Position numbers and translations under genes: made by a program | Origin: a virus | Direction: 5' to 3' (one strand) | Length of the DNA: 24,994 nucleotides | Virus record (IMG/VR): IMGVR_UViG_3300046689_000451 | Coordinates: 1 to 24,994 of that record | Shown here: positions 5,919 to 13,662 of the stretch, one piece after another | Layout: every line of letters begins with the position of its first letter | Position numbering within the stretch: position 1 is the stretch's first letter | Notes under the pieces: model-generated | Told to the model about the DNA's origin: nothing | Seen by the model: the letters and a program-made list of their open reading frames with translations, nothing else | The model's database searches: none

Positions 5919-8900
5919 CAGCTGCGGCCCAGCCCGAGCCGGCGCACTTCACCAGGAATGAAGGGCGTGACGATCCGCGAGAGCGTGCGGCCGTCGGCCT
6001 CGACGATCACCGTCATCATCCCGCCGCCACTCCACGCCGCGGCGCCCTCGGCCTCGGTCATCACGCGCTCGCGACCGTGCAGCATGACGGGCGTGCCGGG
6101 CCCGAAGTCCGCATATGCGCCCTGCGTGCCCGCGGCGAAGCTGGGCAGCGCGGCCTCGAGCGCGGGCGAGACGTGCCCGCGCTGGCCGTCGACGGGCGTG
6201 ACGGTCCCCGGCGGTTGCGCGCCCATGCCGGGCGGCGACGTCGGCGCGGTCGTCCCGTCGCCTGGCGCCGCGGGGGCCGGCGGGCCGGCGAGGAGGTCGC
6301 GGATCTCTTCGAGCACGCTCACGACCGCCTTGAGCGACTCGTCCTGCATCTCTTCGAAGCGCAGCCCGTCGGCAATCGCGTTGCCCTGATCGTCGACGAG
6401 CAGGCCCATCTCCTGCAGCCGGCGGATGTACTGCTCGAGCGCCTTCGGTAGCGCGCGGCCGGTGCGCACCGCGTCGGCGGCGAGCGCGGAGAGTTCGTCG
6501 GCCATGCCGGTCAGCACGGCGTCGCGATCGGCGCCCTGCTCGACGAACATTTCGATGTCGTGCAGGAAGCCGAAGCTTTGATCCTTGAGGCGCGCCTGTT
6601 GGAACGCCGGGCCGAGCGCGCCTTCCGGGATTCCGAGATCGATCGCGCGCTGTTGGACCGTCTGCCAGGCGGGCGGCTGCTTCATGCCCTCGAGGAGCGT
6701 GCGCTGCTCGGCCGTCAGGTGCGTCGAGGTCAGCAGGTCGTCGATCATCGGCTGCAGCGCCTTCGGGGCGACGCCGCCGAACGCCACGAGCGCGGCCTGC
6801 GCCTGGCCGAGCTTCTCGGTGACGAGCGCGATGTTCTTCGCCTGCTGCGTGAAGAACGCCGAGACGTCCTTCATCCATTTCTCGTTACCGGCCGTGTCCT
6901 GCTTGCCGATCAACATCGCGCGCGCGCGCAGCGCCTCGCCGCCGGCGCCGCCTTCCGACAGTTTCCCGAACAGCGCATCGAGGTTGTCGAAGCCCTGCGA
7001 TTCGGCGAAGGCGCGGCGTTCCTTCAGCGTCGCGTTCTGTTGGTGTTGGATCAGCTTCGTGATCCCTTGAATCCCGAGCTCGATCGCCGAGGAAATCCCG
7101 AAGGACGACAGCCCGCCGACGATGCCGGACATCAGGCCGCCGGCTTTGCCGCCGAACATCCCCTGCAGCTTTTTGCCGAGGCCGGTCGAGAACGTGCCCT
7201 TCGCATCGACCTCGCCCATCAGCGACGTCGAGATCGATCCGCCGAACAGCTGCGCGATCGATTTCGTCGGATCGCCGCCGCCAGTCATCGCCTGCAAGAG
7301 GACCGGGCTGATCCCACTCAGGCCGGTCGTGATCCCGCGGCCGAACAGATTCCTGAGGCCGGGTCCCGCCGGCGCCGGCCCGAGCAGCCCCGAGAGATCG
7401 CCCACGCCGCCCTGGCCGGGGAGCAGGCCGCCGGTCGGCCGCACGATGCCGAGGCTCGGCGGCAGGCGTGCGAGCGCATCCGCGGTCGCGTTGATCGATC
7501 GCTGGATCTCGTCGGTCGCGGTCTTGACGTCGGACACGACGTGCGCGGAAAACCACGAGCGGACGTTGTCAGGGATCGGCGCGCCGGCAACGATGAACTT
7601 GTCGATCGTCGCCATCAGGTCGTCGATCTGATCGGCCGCGACGCCACCTTGCTGCTCGGCGATCCCGAGCGCGGCCGCAAAGTCTTTCACCTCGGCGGCG
7701 ATCTTCTTGCCGGTGAACACGTCGGCCATCTGCTGCAGCGCCTTCGCGTGCGCGGCGGCCGCGGCCGCGGCGTCGTCCTGTTCTTTCTTCAGATCCGCGG
7801 TGGCCTTCGCGAGGGCGGCGATCTCGTCCTTCGTCAGGAACTTCTTCGTCGTACTGAGGTTCGAGCCGAACAGGCCGCCGCCAACATTGCCGACCTCCTG
7901 CAGGTCGCCCGTCGACCAGCCGGACATCGCCTGCGCGCTGCGCTTGGCGGCGTCGGCGCGCTGCGCCGCGTCGGTGGCCATGAAATCGACCAGGCCCTTG
8001 CCAAGCGCCTCGCGCAGCGCTTCGATCGTATTGCCGCGCGAGGAGGCCTCGACGAACCGCAGCAGGAACTTGGTGCCCGTCGTCAGGTCGTCGAGCATCT
8101 TGTTGATCTGCGGCAGCATTTCGCCGATGGCGTTGCCGGTGATGATCGTGAGCCGGTTCCAGAAGTTCTCCCAGGCCTGCTGCGCGTCTTTGAGTTCGCG
8201 CACCGTGGTCTCCGACATCACTTCGATGCCGTCGGCGACCGCGAGCGAGTTCTCGCGAATCATCGGGAGGAGCGTCGCGCCGCCCTTGCCGAAGAGCGCG
8301 AGCGCGACGTTGGCCTGTTCCATCGGATCAGGAATGCGGCCGATGGCGTCGGCGATCGAGCGGAACGCGTCCTCCGGCTTCATCGCGCGGATGTCGGCGA
8401 ACTTCAACCCGATCTGATCGAGGGCCGAGACGGTGGACTTGTCGCCCTCGGCCAGGTTGTTGCTCATCTTGACGATGGCGGCGCTGACATCTTCGATCTC
8501 GGCGCCCGACTGGCGGGCCGCGAATTGGAAGCGCTGCGCGGCCTCGACGCCGACGCTCATCTTCAGCGCGAGATCGCCCACCTTGTCGGCGGCCTCGAAC
8601 ACGCCCTTCGTGAACGAGATCAGTGAACTCGCGCCCAGCTGCACGCCGAAGGCCCCGAGCACGCCCTTCATCGTCTCGAGCGCGCCGCTCAAGTTCGCGG
8701 TGTTCGTCTGCGCCTGCTTCGTCTCGGCCGCGAGCTTCTTCAGATGCGCGGGGGCCTCCTGGCCGAGCTTGGCGTAGTGGGCGAGCGCGTCGTTGACCGC
8801 GCGATTGACGCGCGCCTGGTCCTGCGCGGTCAGGCGGGTCGCGCCGCCGATCTCGGCGACGGCTTTCGCGTACGCCTCGGCGCGCCCGATCTCGCGGGTG

Positions 8901-9076
8901 CCGACGAAATCACGGACGGCGGCATTGACGGCGCGTTGGCTGGGCTCGAGGTCCTGCTTGAGACGGTTGGCGAGCTTCGCGACGTTGGAATCGGCGCCCT
9001 TGAGCGTCGCTTCAAACTGCGCGGTGTCCGCCTGCAGCAGAACTTTGAGCGCGCCAACGACCGTCGATCCGGCCAC
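5918..9076 (-). CDS. Tape measure protein (1052 aa)
   Basis: It sets tail length and occupies the tail lumen. The N-terminal segment (1-135) is an alpha-helical repeat-like region starting VGALKVLLQADTAQFEATL, a typical tape-measure opening. A long helical domain follows (about 136-470). A Gly-rich hydrophobic stretch (about 636-675, FGGKAGGLMSGIVGGL) could insert in membrane during DNA ejection. The C-terminus (about 981-1006) has AGTQGAYADFGPGTPVMLHG and RERVM, resembling the conserved tape-measure tail. The start is GTG at 9076, overlapping the chaperone TAG by 1 nt. By the usual rule of about 0.15 nm per residue the tail would be near 150 nm. No lysozyme or peptidase motif is seen. Confidence 0.9.
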   Translation of the reverse strand: MAGSTVVGALKVLLQADTAQFEATLKGADSNVAKLANRLKQDLEPSQRAVNAAVRDFVGTREIGRAEAYAKAVAEIGGATRLTAQDQARVNRAVNDALAHYAKLGQEAPAHLKKLAAETKQAQTNTANLSGALETMKGVLGAFGVQLGASSLISFTKGVFEAADKVGDLALKMSVGVEAAQRFQFAARQSGAEIEDVSAAIVKMSNNLAEGDKSTVSALDQIGLKFADIRAMKPEDAFRSIADAIGRIPDPMEQANVALALFGKGGATLLPMIRENSLAVADGIEVMSETTVRELKDAQQAWENFWNRLTIITGNAIGEMLPQINKMLDDLTTGTKFLLRFVEASSRGNTIEALREALGKGLVDFMATDAAQRADAAKRSAQAMSGWSTGDLQEVGNVGGGLFGSNLSTTKKFLTKDEIAALAKATADLKKEQDDAAAAAAAHAKALQQMADVFTGKKIAAEVKDFAAALGIAEQQGGVAADQIDDLMATIDKFIVAGAPIPDNVRSWFSAHVVSDVKTATDEIQRSINATADALARLPPSLGIVRPTGGLLPGQGGVGDLSGLLGPAPAGPGLRNLFGRGITTGLSGISPVLLQAMTGGGDPTKSIAQLFGGSISTSLMGEVDAKGTFSTGLGKKLQGMFGGKAGGLMSGIVGGLSSFGISSAIELGIQGITKLIQHQQNATLKERRAFAESQGFDNLDALFGKLSEGGAGGEALRARAMLIGKQDTAGNEKWMKDVSAFFTQQAKNIALVTEKLGQAQAALVAFGGVAPKALQPMIDDLLTSTHLTAEQRTLLEGMKQPPAWQTVQQRAIDLGIPEGALGPAFQQARLKDQSFGFLHDIEMFVEQGADRDAVLTGMADELSALAADAVRTGRALPKALEQYIRRLQEMGLLVDDQGNAIADGLRFEEMQDESLKAVVSVLEEIRDLLAGPPAPAAPGDGTTAPTSPPGMGAQPPGTVTPVDGQRGHVSPALEAALPSFAAGTQGAYADFGPGTPVMLHGRERVMTEAEGAAAWSGGGMMTVIVEADGRTLSRIVTPFIPGEVRRLGLGRS

Positions 9077-9438
9077 TAGGACACCTGTCTTTCACGGATC
9101 GGAATGCCGTACTGCTGACTGAGCACTTGCAGCGCCGCGAACATCTGCGGCGCCGTCTGCGGCGCCGGCGGGTCGGCCGCGCGGAGCAGCTCCTTGAGCC
9201 CCGGCAGGCGTTTGTTCGCCTTCGTCTTCACGTAGACGTGGACGATGTGCCAGGCGAGCGTGATCTGCCGGCGGTGATCGTCCTGGGCCCGCAAGCGCGC
9301 GGCCGCGAACTCCCGAAACAGTTCGCGCACCGTCAGATCCCAGAACTGCTCGGCCGTTATCCCGATGCGCCGCGCGTGGATGTAGGACCCGCGCCAGTCC
9401 CACGGCTCCGGCGCGGCGTCGAAGGGCGGGCCGGATCT
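9076..9438 (-). CDS. Tail assembly chaperone, frameshift extension (gpT-like)
   Basis: This frame has no plausible start of its own, yet it encodes a coherent domain: WDWRGSYIHARRIGIT, then FWDLTVRELF, then a helical end with QQYGIPIRERQVS. The WGxI-x-ARRIGIT and FWDLT-x-REL pattern is typical of the second half of tail assembly chaperones. It would be made as a fusion to the preceding 141-aa protein through a -1 shift in 9437-9447, giving about 235 aa in total. The fusion and short form together chaperone the tape measure during tail assembly. The TAG stop overlaps the tape-measure GTG start. The end is firm; the exact slip site is inferred. Confidence 0.72.
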   Translation of the reverse strand, partial: RSGPPFDAAPEPWDWRGSYIHARRIGITAEQFWDLTVRELFREFAAARLRAQDDHRRQITLAWHIVHVYVKTKANKRLPGLKELLRAADPPAPQTAPQMFAALQVLSQQYGIPIRERQVS

Positions 9439-9782
9439 TTCTTCTTCACGAGCGCCGCGTCCTCCGCATCCGGCATCGCCGATCGCTTGAGCGCCGCCAG
9501 CTGGCTGAAGAGTTTCTCGGGGCCGCCGGCGGCGTCGATCAGATCGCCCGTCTGCTCGAGCGTCATGGTCTTGTGATCTCGCCGCAGGCACGCCCACACG
9601 AACGCGCGCGTGTAGCGGTGGCTGCCGCGCGCCATCGAGAAGAGCACCTCCGACAAGACGACATCGCGATCGGGCGTCGAGATCACCGCCTCGAGCGCCG
9701 CGATCGCGTTGGTGTTCAGGACGAGCAAGTACTGTTGGCCCTTGACGGTCAGCGGTACCTCGCCCTTCTGCGGGTTGGCCAT
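9357..9782 (-). CDS. Tail assembly chaperone, short form (gpG-like, 141 aa)
   Basis: The protein lies between tail tube and tape measure, the standard place for a chaperone. Its start MANPQKGEVPLTVKGQQYLL is beta-rich; a helical domain follows (LEQTGDLIDAAGGPEKLFSQ). Ribosome binding site GGGGGA sits 5 nt upstream of the ATG. From residue 116 (after KKK, 113-115) the frame turns into Arg/Thr/Pro-rich low complexity until the TAA at 9357. That is what is expected when ribosomes normally leave the frame near there. The short form is therefore probably functional but with an arbitrary tail. Confidence 0.78.
   Translation of the reverse strand: MANPQKGEVPLTVKGQQYLLVLNTNAIAALEAVISTPDRDVVLSEVLFSMARGSHRYTRAFVWACLRRDHKTMTLEQTGDLIDAAGGPEKLFSQLAALKRSAMPDAEDAALVKKKDPARPSTPRRSRGTGAGPTSTRGASG
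9437..9447 (-). promoter_or_regulatory. Putative -1 ribosomal frameshift site
   Basis: On the coding strand the sequence is GAAGAAGAAAG. In the zero frame it reads AAG AAG AAA G; after a -1 slip it reads GAA GAA AGA. Two lysyl-tRNAs in the P and A sites can re-pair at two of three positions with a G-U wobble at the first. This is less ideal than the lambda GGGAAAG heptamer, but it is the only A/G repeat in the overlap that joins the two conserved halves at the expected point. Confidence 0.5.
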
Positions 9783-9794
9783 GCGTCCCCCTTT

Positions 9795-9806
9795 GTTTTA
9801 CGAATC
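9795..9806. repeat. GTTTTACGAATC 12-mer, copy 1
   Basis: This AT-rich 12-mer sits in the 28-nt gap between the tail-tube stop and the tail-chaperone start and is identical to a copy at 20402-20413. Such a low-GC word repeated exactly at the end of two genes of a GC-rich operon is unexpected. It could be a regulatory or RNA-processing element or chance. Confidence 0.5.
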
Positions 9807-9810
9807 CGCG

Positions 9811-10335
9811 TTACGGCAAGGCCGCGTCGTAGGCTTCGGTCGGCTGGATGCCCGCTTCCGCGCGGATGACATCCTCGGCGCCGATCTCGCCCGGCTGGAA
9901 GCGCGACACGTAGCCGCGGAACGGCCACTCGACGTCGTTGCCGGCATTGGGCGACGCGCCCGGCACGATCCGGTGGAGCAGAATCTTCCAGTTGTGCGTG
10001 GTGCGCGCGCGCCAGATCGCGATCAGCCCGCCGAACTGAAACGCGCCGGCGCCGCCGCCGGCGTTCGACTGCGACTCTTCTTCCGGCAACCAGATCAGCC
10101 GCAGCGCGAACGCGCCCGAGTCCCGCAGACCCGGCATGTGTTCGTGGTGCGCATCGGGGCTGCGCAGGTGCGTGCGCCGAATGTCGGCGGTCGACATTTC
10201 GCCAGGGGTGATCGTTTCGACGGCCGCGACCGCTTCGAACACCTCGGGCGCGGCACCGTTGCCGAGCATGAGTTGCCCGCCATAGCCGTGGATCGCATCT
10301 TCCGCGGGATAGAAGGTATCGGTTCTGTCAGGCAT
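9811..10335 (-). CDS. Tail tube protein (174 aa)
   Basis: It is predicted to polymerise into the tail tube. The length, the position (after the tail terminator, before chaperone and tape measure) and the sequence pattern support this. The protein opens with an acidic MPDRTDTFYPAEDAIHGYGG, includes TPGEMSTADIRRTHLRSPDA and DVEWPFRGYVSRFQPGEIGA, and ends with a beta-strand pattern. This matches lambda gpV-type and related tubes in outline: EMxTADIRRTHL-like residues and a Gly-rich loop (NAGGGAGAF). The start has GAGAGGA 5 nt upstream. It is expected to be highly expressed. Similarity was judged by eye, so exact family is uncertain. Confidence 0.75.
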   Translation of the reverse strand: MPDRTDTFYPAEDAIHGYGGQLMLGNGAAPEVFEAVAAVETITPGEMSTADIRRTHLRSPDAHHEHMPGLRDSGAFALRLIWLPEEESQSNAGGGAGAFQFGGLIAIWRARTTHNWKILLHRIVPGASPNAGNDVEWPFRGYVSRFQPGEIGAEDVIRAEAGIQPTEAYDAALP

Positions 10336-10351
10336 AGCGTCCTCTCGTGAG

Positions 10352-10792
10352 TTAGTTCAGGAAACCGGAGCCGGAAACGATGTAGTCGGTGGAGACCATC
10401 ACTTGCTGCAATTCCTCGGCGACGAAGATCGTGGCGACGCCGGCGAGGCGGATCGCCGTGATGGCGACGCCGTCGACGACGCCGGCGAAACCCAAGAGCC
10501 CGGTCGCGACGCCGTTTTTGAAGTCGCCGCGGATCGCGGCCGCCAGCGCGCGCGCCGTCCCTTTCGGATCGATCGACTCGGGCCCGGCGGCCGCATCGAT
10601 CTGCACGCGCTTGCGCCAGCTGCCGCCGCCGCCGCGCAGGTGATGCGTCGTGACGTCGCTCACGTCGGCCAAGCGCACGGCCGGGAACGTCGGGTTCTGC
10701 GGAAAGGTGGTCGTGAAAATCCGATCGCCCGCGATCGCGAGGACCGCCGGCAACACGATCAGGCGCTGGCGCACGACGACGTCGACGGTCAT
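10352..10792 (-). CDS. Tail terminator / tail completion protein (146 aa)
   Basis: The ATG at 10792 overlaps the previous gene's TGA as ATGA and is chosen for that reason; the frame is open upstream only as a shadow of neighbouring genes. The product starts MTVDVVVRQRLIVLPAVLAI, has a Gly-rich turn (HHLRGGGGSWRKRVQID) and a helix ALAAAIRGDFKN, and ends with beta strands. Size, fold pattern and place directly before the tail tube fit the gpU / DUF3168 group that caps the tail tube and joins it to the head. Assignment depends largely on gene order. Confidence 0.65.
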   Translation of the reverse strand: MTVDVVVRQRLIVLPAVLAIAGDRIFTTTFPQNPTFPAVRLADVSDVTTHHLRGGGGSWRKRVQIDAAAGPESIDPKGTARALAAAIRGDFKNGVATGLLGFAGVVDGVAITAIRLAGVATIFVAEELQQVMVSTDYIVSGSGFLN

Positions 10793-11241
10793 AGATTGCC
10801 CGTCCCGCCGGCCGCCGCCCGCGTCACCTGCTCGACGATCGGCATCACGCCATCGCGCAGAATGCGGAGCGCCTCGTCTTGGCCCTCGTCGAAGCCGGGC
10901 CGCATGAACGGGTAGGCGCGCATCTTCACGGTGCCGTGCTCGAGGAAATAGCCGTAGAAGTAATCGCTCGTCGGGCCGACGGTCACCGCGAACTCGTGGT
11001 TCTCGAGGAGCCGCCGCCCCCCGAAGTCCTCGTCCTTCACCGACGTCGCGGCCCGCGTCACGATGTGCTCGAACAGATGGGGCGCGTCGGGGCCGATCCG
11101 GGCGTGTGCCTCGATGCGCGAGCGGATCGGTTCGGCCGCCGCGCGCAGCAGCTTCGTCATCGCGGTGCGCTGGCCTTCGAAGGTCATCTTCTGGAACGTG
11201 TGCTGCAGTTCCTTCAGGCCGAGGATCTTGAAGGTGACCAT
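10789..11241 (-). CDS. HK97 gp10-like neck protein (150 aa)
   Basis: The protein opens MVTFKILGLKELQHTFQKM and has a helix AMTKLLRAAAEPIRSRI. It continues with FAVTVGPTSDYFYGYFLEHG and MRAYPFMRPGFDEGQDEALR. The Y-x-x-FLEHGT and A-x-PFMRP-x-FD signature is characteristic of the HK97 gp10 / phage neck family. This protein works in completing the head-tail interface. It starts immediately after the head-closure stop (TAAATG) and overlaps the next start by 4 nt (ATGA). Confidence is high because both signature and position agree. Confidence 0.88.
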   Translation of the reverse strand: MVTFKILGLKELQHTFQKMTFEGQRTAMTKLLRAAAEPIRSRIEAHARIGPDAPHLFEHIVTRAATSVKDEDFGGRRLLENHEFAVTVGPTSDYFYGYFLEHGTVKMRAYPFMRPGFDEGQDEALRILRDGVMPIVEQVTRAAAGGTGNL

Positions 11242-11646
11242 TTACGCAGGCCTCGCTTCGGCGTGCGGCCGTTCCTTCGTCGAGACTTGCGTCCAGAGTT
11301 CGACGCCGCGGTGGCGACCGATCGTGGAGGCGGCGACGATGTTGTAGACGCGGCCCTGATAGATCAGCCGGCGCGTTTTCGGGACGTCGAGGACCTCGGG
11401 GTCCATGTCGGCGCGGTAATTGATTTCCCACCGCACGTCGGACGCCGACGAGGTCTGCGCCGCCCGGTACCGTTCATACCCCTGCACGTCCTGGCGGGCG
11501 GCCGGCAGGTTCTGGACGAGCGGCAGCCACTGGCCATCGATCGGAAAGCCGGACGGCGCCGGCGTGTCGGGCTCGGGGCGTTGCTCGATCGTGACGAGGC
11601 GATCCCGCAGGCCTGCCGCTTGCCGATCCTGTTTGCGGAACGCCAC
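11242..11646 (-). CDS. Head closure protein (134 aa)
   Basis: It is predicted to close the head after packaging (SPP1 gp16-like head-tail adaptor). The N-terminus MAFRKQDRQAAGLRDRLVTI carries the GLRDRL-x-I pattern usual for this family. The middle is beta-rich and ends VYNIVAASTIGRHRGVELWT, which matches a barrel. The start is GTG at 11646, overlapping the connector TAG (TAGTG); a TTG at 11652 is also possible, but the ribosome binding site (GGAAGAGG) is 8 nt from GTG and only 2 nt from TTG, so GTG is preferred. Confidence 0.75.
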   Translation of the reverse strand: MAFRKQDRQAAGLRDRLVTIEQRPEPDTPAPSGFPIDGQWLPLVQNLPAARQDVQGYERYRAAQTSSASDVRWEINYRADMDPEVLDVPKTRRLIYQGRVYNIVAASTIGRHRGVELWTQVSTKERPHAEARPA

Positions 11647-12278
11647 TACCAATGCCTCTTCCAGAAATAGTCGAGGTTGAGCGTGTTGGCGACCTGCGCG
11701 TCGGCATTCGAGAGATCAGGATTTTTATAGAGCTCGCCGACGAAGGCCCCGATCCCGGTGCGGATCATCGCGGGCACATCCTCGGGCACCTCGTAGCCCG
11801 CGTCGAACTTGATGGCGACCGCATCCCCGCGCGTGGCCGTCGCGGGCCAGGTCGTGCCCACCGCCGGCTCGAGCGTCGGCCGCTTGCCGCCGATGAGGAC
11901 ATAGGCGGACTCGGGAAGCAGCTGTTCGACGTTGGCGGGGTCGTAGTACGTCACCGCCACCATCGCGCGCACCGGGCCGCGCTGCAGCTCCACGCGGCCC
12001 GCTGGAAAGCCGCTCATGACCTGGCGCCGCCGCTGCGGCCGCACGCTCTGATCGGTGTAGGCCTCGCAGACATCCGTCGCGGTCTCGATGTAGCCGGCGA
12101 TCAGGTCGTCCTCGTAGCCGCCGGTCAGGGCGCGGAGAATTTTCTCCGTGACGAATTTCACGCTGACCGCCTGCCAGGGCGGACTCGTCACGGCCGCGTC
12201 GCCCTCCGTCTGCCACCGGATGCCCTCATCCCACGGCCGCGGCCGCATCGTCGCGTACAGCTCGCCCGCGGGGATCAC
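11646..12278 (-). CDS. Head-tail connector protein (gp6-like, 210 aa)
   Basis: It would form the ring under the portal. The middle holds the family pattern: helical VKFVTEKILRALTGGYEDDL and IAGYIETATDVCEAYTDQSV, RRQVMSGFP, then LQRGPVRAMVAVTYYDP. It continues with beta strands to AVAIKFDAGYEVPEDVPAM and a final helix FVGELYKNPD. These are usual for connectors of the HK97 gp6 and phi-E125 gp8 groups. The start GTG at 12278 overlaps the upstream TGA as GTGA and has GAGG upstream; no ATG near that point gives a better fit. It follows the glycan cassette and resumes the normal connector order. Confidence 0.78.
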   Translation of the reverse strand: MIPAGELYATMRPRPWDEGIRWQTEGDAAVTSPPWQAVSVKFVTEKILRALTGGYEDDLIAGYIETATDVCEAYTDQSVRPQRRRQVMSGFPAGRVELQRGPVRAMVAVTYYDPANVEQLLPESAYVLIGGKRPTLEPAVGTTWPATATRGDAVAIKFDAGYEVPEDVPAMIRTGIGAFVGELYKNPDLSNADAQVANTLNLDYFWKRHW

Positions 12279-13006
12279 GCGAGGACCTCGTGGTACGGAA
12301 ACGACAACGTCCGCGGCGGGCCGGCGAGCGTGGCCACCAGCGCGCGCAGCGCGCCGTCCTGCGGTTCTTTCCGACCGTAGCGGCGCGTCGAGGCATCGCC
12401 GACGTGTTCGTGGCGGACGAGTTCGGCGCCGAGCAGCTGCAGGCGCGCGTGCCGCACCAGGCGCCGGCGATAGTAGCCGTCGGTCCCATAGAAGCCGGCC
12501 AGCCGTTCGTCGTAGCCGCCGATCGTCCAGAACATCGCGCGCGTCATGAGGAACGACGCGGAGTGCGGCGCAATCGCCTGGCCGGTGTGCTCGCGCCGGT
12601 GGAACGCGTACACCACGGTCGGATCGTGGACGCCGGTCAGGATCGCCTCGAGCGTGCGCTCGGGCACGACGTGATCGATATCGGTCAGGAGGATCCAGCC
12701 GTCGGCCGCGTGGTGCGCGCCGATGTTGCGCGCGGCCAGCCAGTTCCAGCGGACGTCGGTCTCGATGCGGAAGAGGCGCGTGGCCGACGGCAGGTTCGCG
12801 GGCTTGACGCACGGCACCGGCGAGCCGTCATCGACGATCACGATCGAAAGTGCGGCCGCGAGAGCCGCCGCATAACTGCGCCACACGGTGGCCTGAGTAT
12901 CGAGCCACGTATGGTTTTCGTAAAACGAAACGACCAGCGTGAGCGGTGTCAGCGTGCGGCCGTGTGGCACGTCGACGGTCGGAACGTTGCGACACCAGAG
13001 CGCCAT
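12275..13006 (-). CDS. GT2-family glycosyltransferase (243 aa)
   Basis: The protein is a GT-A fold inverting transferase. Visible landmarks are a beta-strand start LTLVVSFYENHTW (22-34), VIVDDGS (56-62), the metal-binding DID at 109-111 in WILLTDIDHV, and the acceptor-side FWTIGGYDERLAGFYGTDGY (159-178), the classic GT2 GG-Y-DE...G motif. There is no membrane segment. It transfers an activated sugar, but neither donor nor acceptor can be read. ATG at 13006 overlaps the previous TGA (TGATG). It is the last of the cassette before the connector genes. The long upstream open stretch to 13234 is a shadow and not part of the gene. Confidence 0.85.
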   Translation of the reverse strand: MALWCRNVPTVDVPHGRTLTPLTLVVSFYENHTWLDTQATVWRSYAAALAAALSIVIVDDGSPVPCVKPANLPSATRLFRIETDVRWNWLAARNIGAHHAADGWILLTDIDHVVPERTLEAILTGVHDPTVVYAFHRREHTGQAIAPHSASFLMTRAMFWTIGGYDERLAGFYGTDGYYRRRLVRHARLQLLGAELVRHEHVGDASTRRYGRKEPQDGALRALVATLAGPPRTLSFPYHEVLA

Positions 13007-13662
13007 CACCGCGTGCCCATCCAGAGATCGCGAAACCACGGCCACTGGCCGGCCGCGATGTGATTTTTCGGTTTCTTCGCGAGCACCACGCGCGCCGCCG
13101 GCGGCACGATCCCGGTCGCCGCAAATGCGGAGAGCCGCGGGCACCAGGCAGGCGGCAACGTCGCCGCTTCCGGGTGTCGTTCGGCGAGCCAGTCCTGATC
13201 GCCCCACAGCCGATCGGCGACGCCCAGATGCCACTCGATCCAGAGATCGGGATAGACGCCGCCGTCGAACACCATCACGGAACTGTTGAACCGCTTGAGC
13301 ACGCGGTGCGGCAGCCGCGGTTGAAACGTCGAGCCGTCGTCGTGGAGCGTCGCGAACGCCGCCGGGAATTCAAGGATCGGCGCGAGGTCGCCGACGACGA
13401 GCACGTCGAGATCGAGATAGAGCACGCGGTCGGTGAGCCCGTGGCCGGGATTGAAGAGTTCGAGTTTCGACCACCAGCCGGCCCGCGCGAGCGGCGTGAT
13501 GGCAATGGGCGCGACGCCGATCGGCACCTCGCGCGGCCGATCGGTGAAGCAGACGAACCGATGCGGCTGCGGCAGCCGGCGGCGCACCATCGCGGCGAGC
13601 CGCTCGACGTACTCGACGCCATACGGGACCTGGCCACGCACCCACACGCAGGCGACCGTCAT
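13006..13662 (-). CDS. GT8-like glycosyltransferase (218 aa)
   Basis: It has the layout of short GT-A glycosyltransferases found in phages: RFVCFTD (35-41), GWWSKLELF (62-70), LYLDLDVLVVG (81-91) with a DLD metal motif (84-86), FNSSVMVFDGG (125-135), GDQDW (154-158) and a C-terminal KPKNH (197-201). The pattern follows the GT8/GT32-like group using nucleotide sugars. It begins at an ATGA overlap with the methyltransferase stop. Substrate is unknown. Together with its neighbours it could build a short glycan. Confidence 0.8.
   Translation of the reverse strand: MTVACVWVRGQVPYGVEYVERLAAMVRRRLPQPHRFVCFTDRPREVPIGVAPIAITPLARAGWWSKLELFNPGHGLTDRVLYLDLDVLVVGDLAPILEFPAAFATLHDDGSTFQPRLPHRVLKRFNSSVMVFDGGVYPDLWIEWHLGVADRLWGDQDWLAERHPEAATLPPAWCPRLSAFAATGIVPPAARVVLAKKPKNHIAAGQWPWFRDLWMGTR

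Noticed and set aside
4281-6389. 702-residue open frame on the plus strand opposite the hub-fibre and tape-measure genes
   Set aside because: It is Arg/Asp/Ala-rich with no recognisable domain and lies antisense to two well-supported tail genes. Long antisense frames are expected in such GC-rich DNA.
6560-8626. 688-residue open frame on the plus strand opposite the tape measure
   Set aside because: Same pattern: biased composition, no motif, and exactly complementary to a clear tape measure gene.
13007-13234. Longer start for the GT2 gene
   Set aside because: The frame stays open upstream only across the end of the GT8-like gene and encodes low-complexity Arg/Ala sequence. The ATG at 13006 in a TGATG overlap is better supported.
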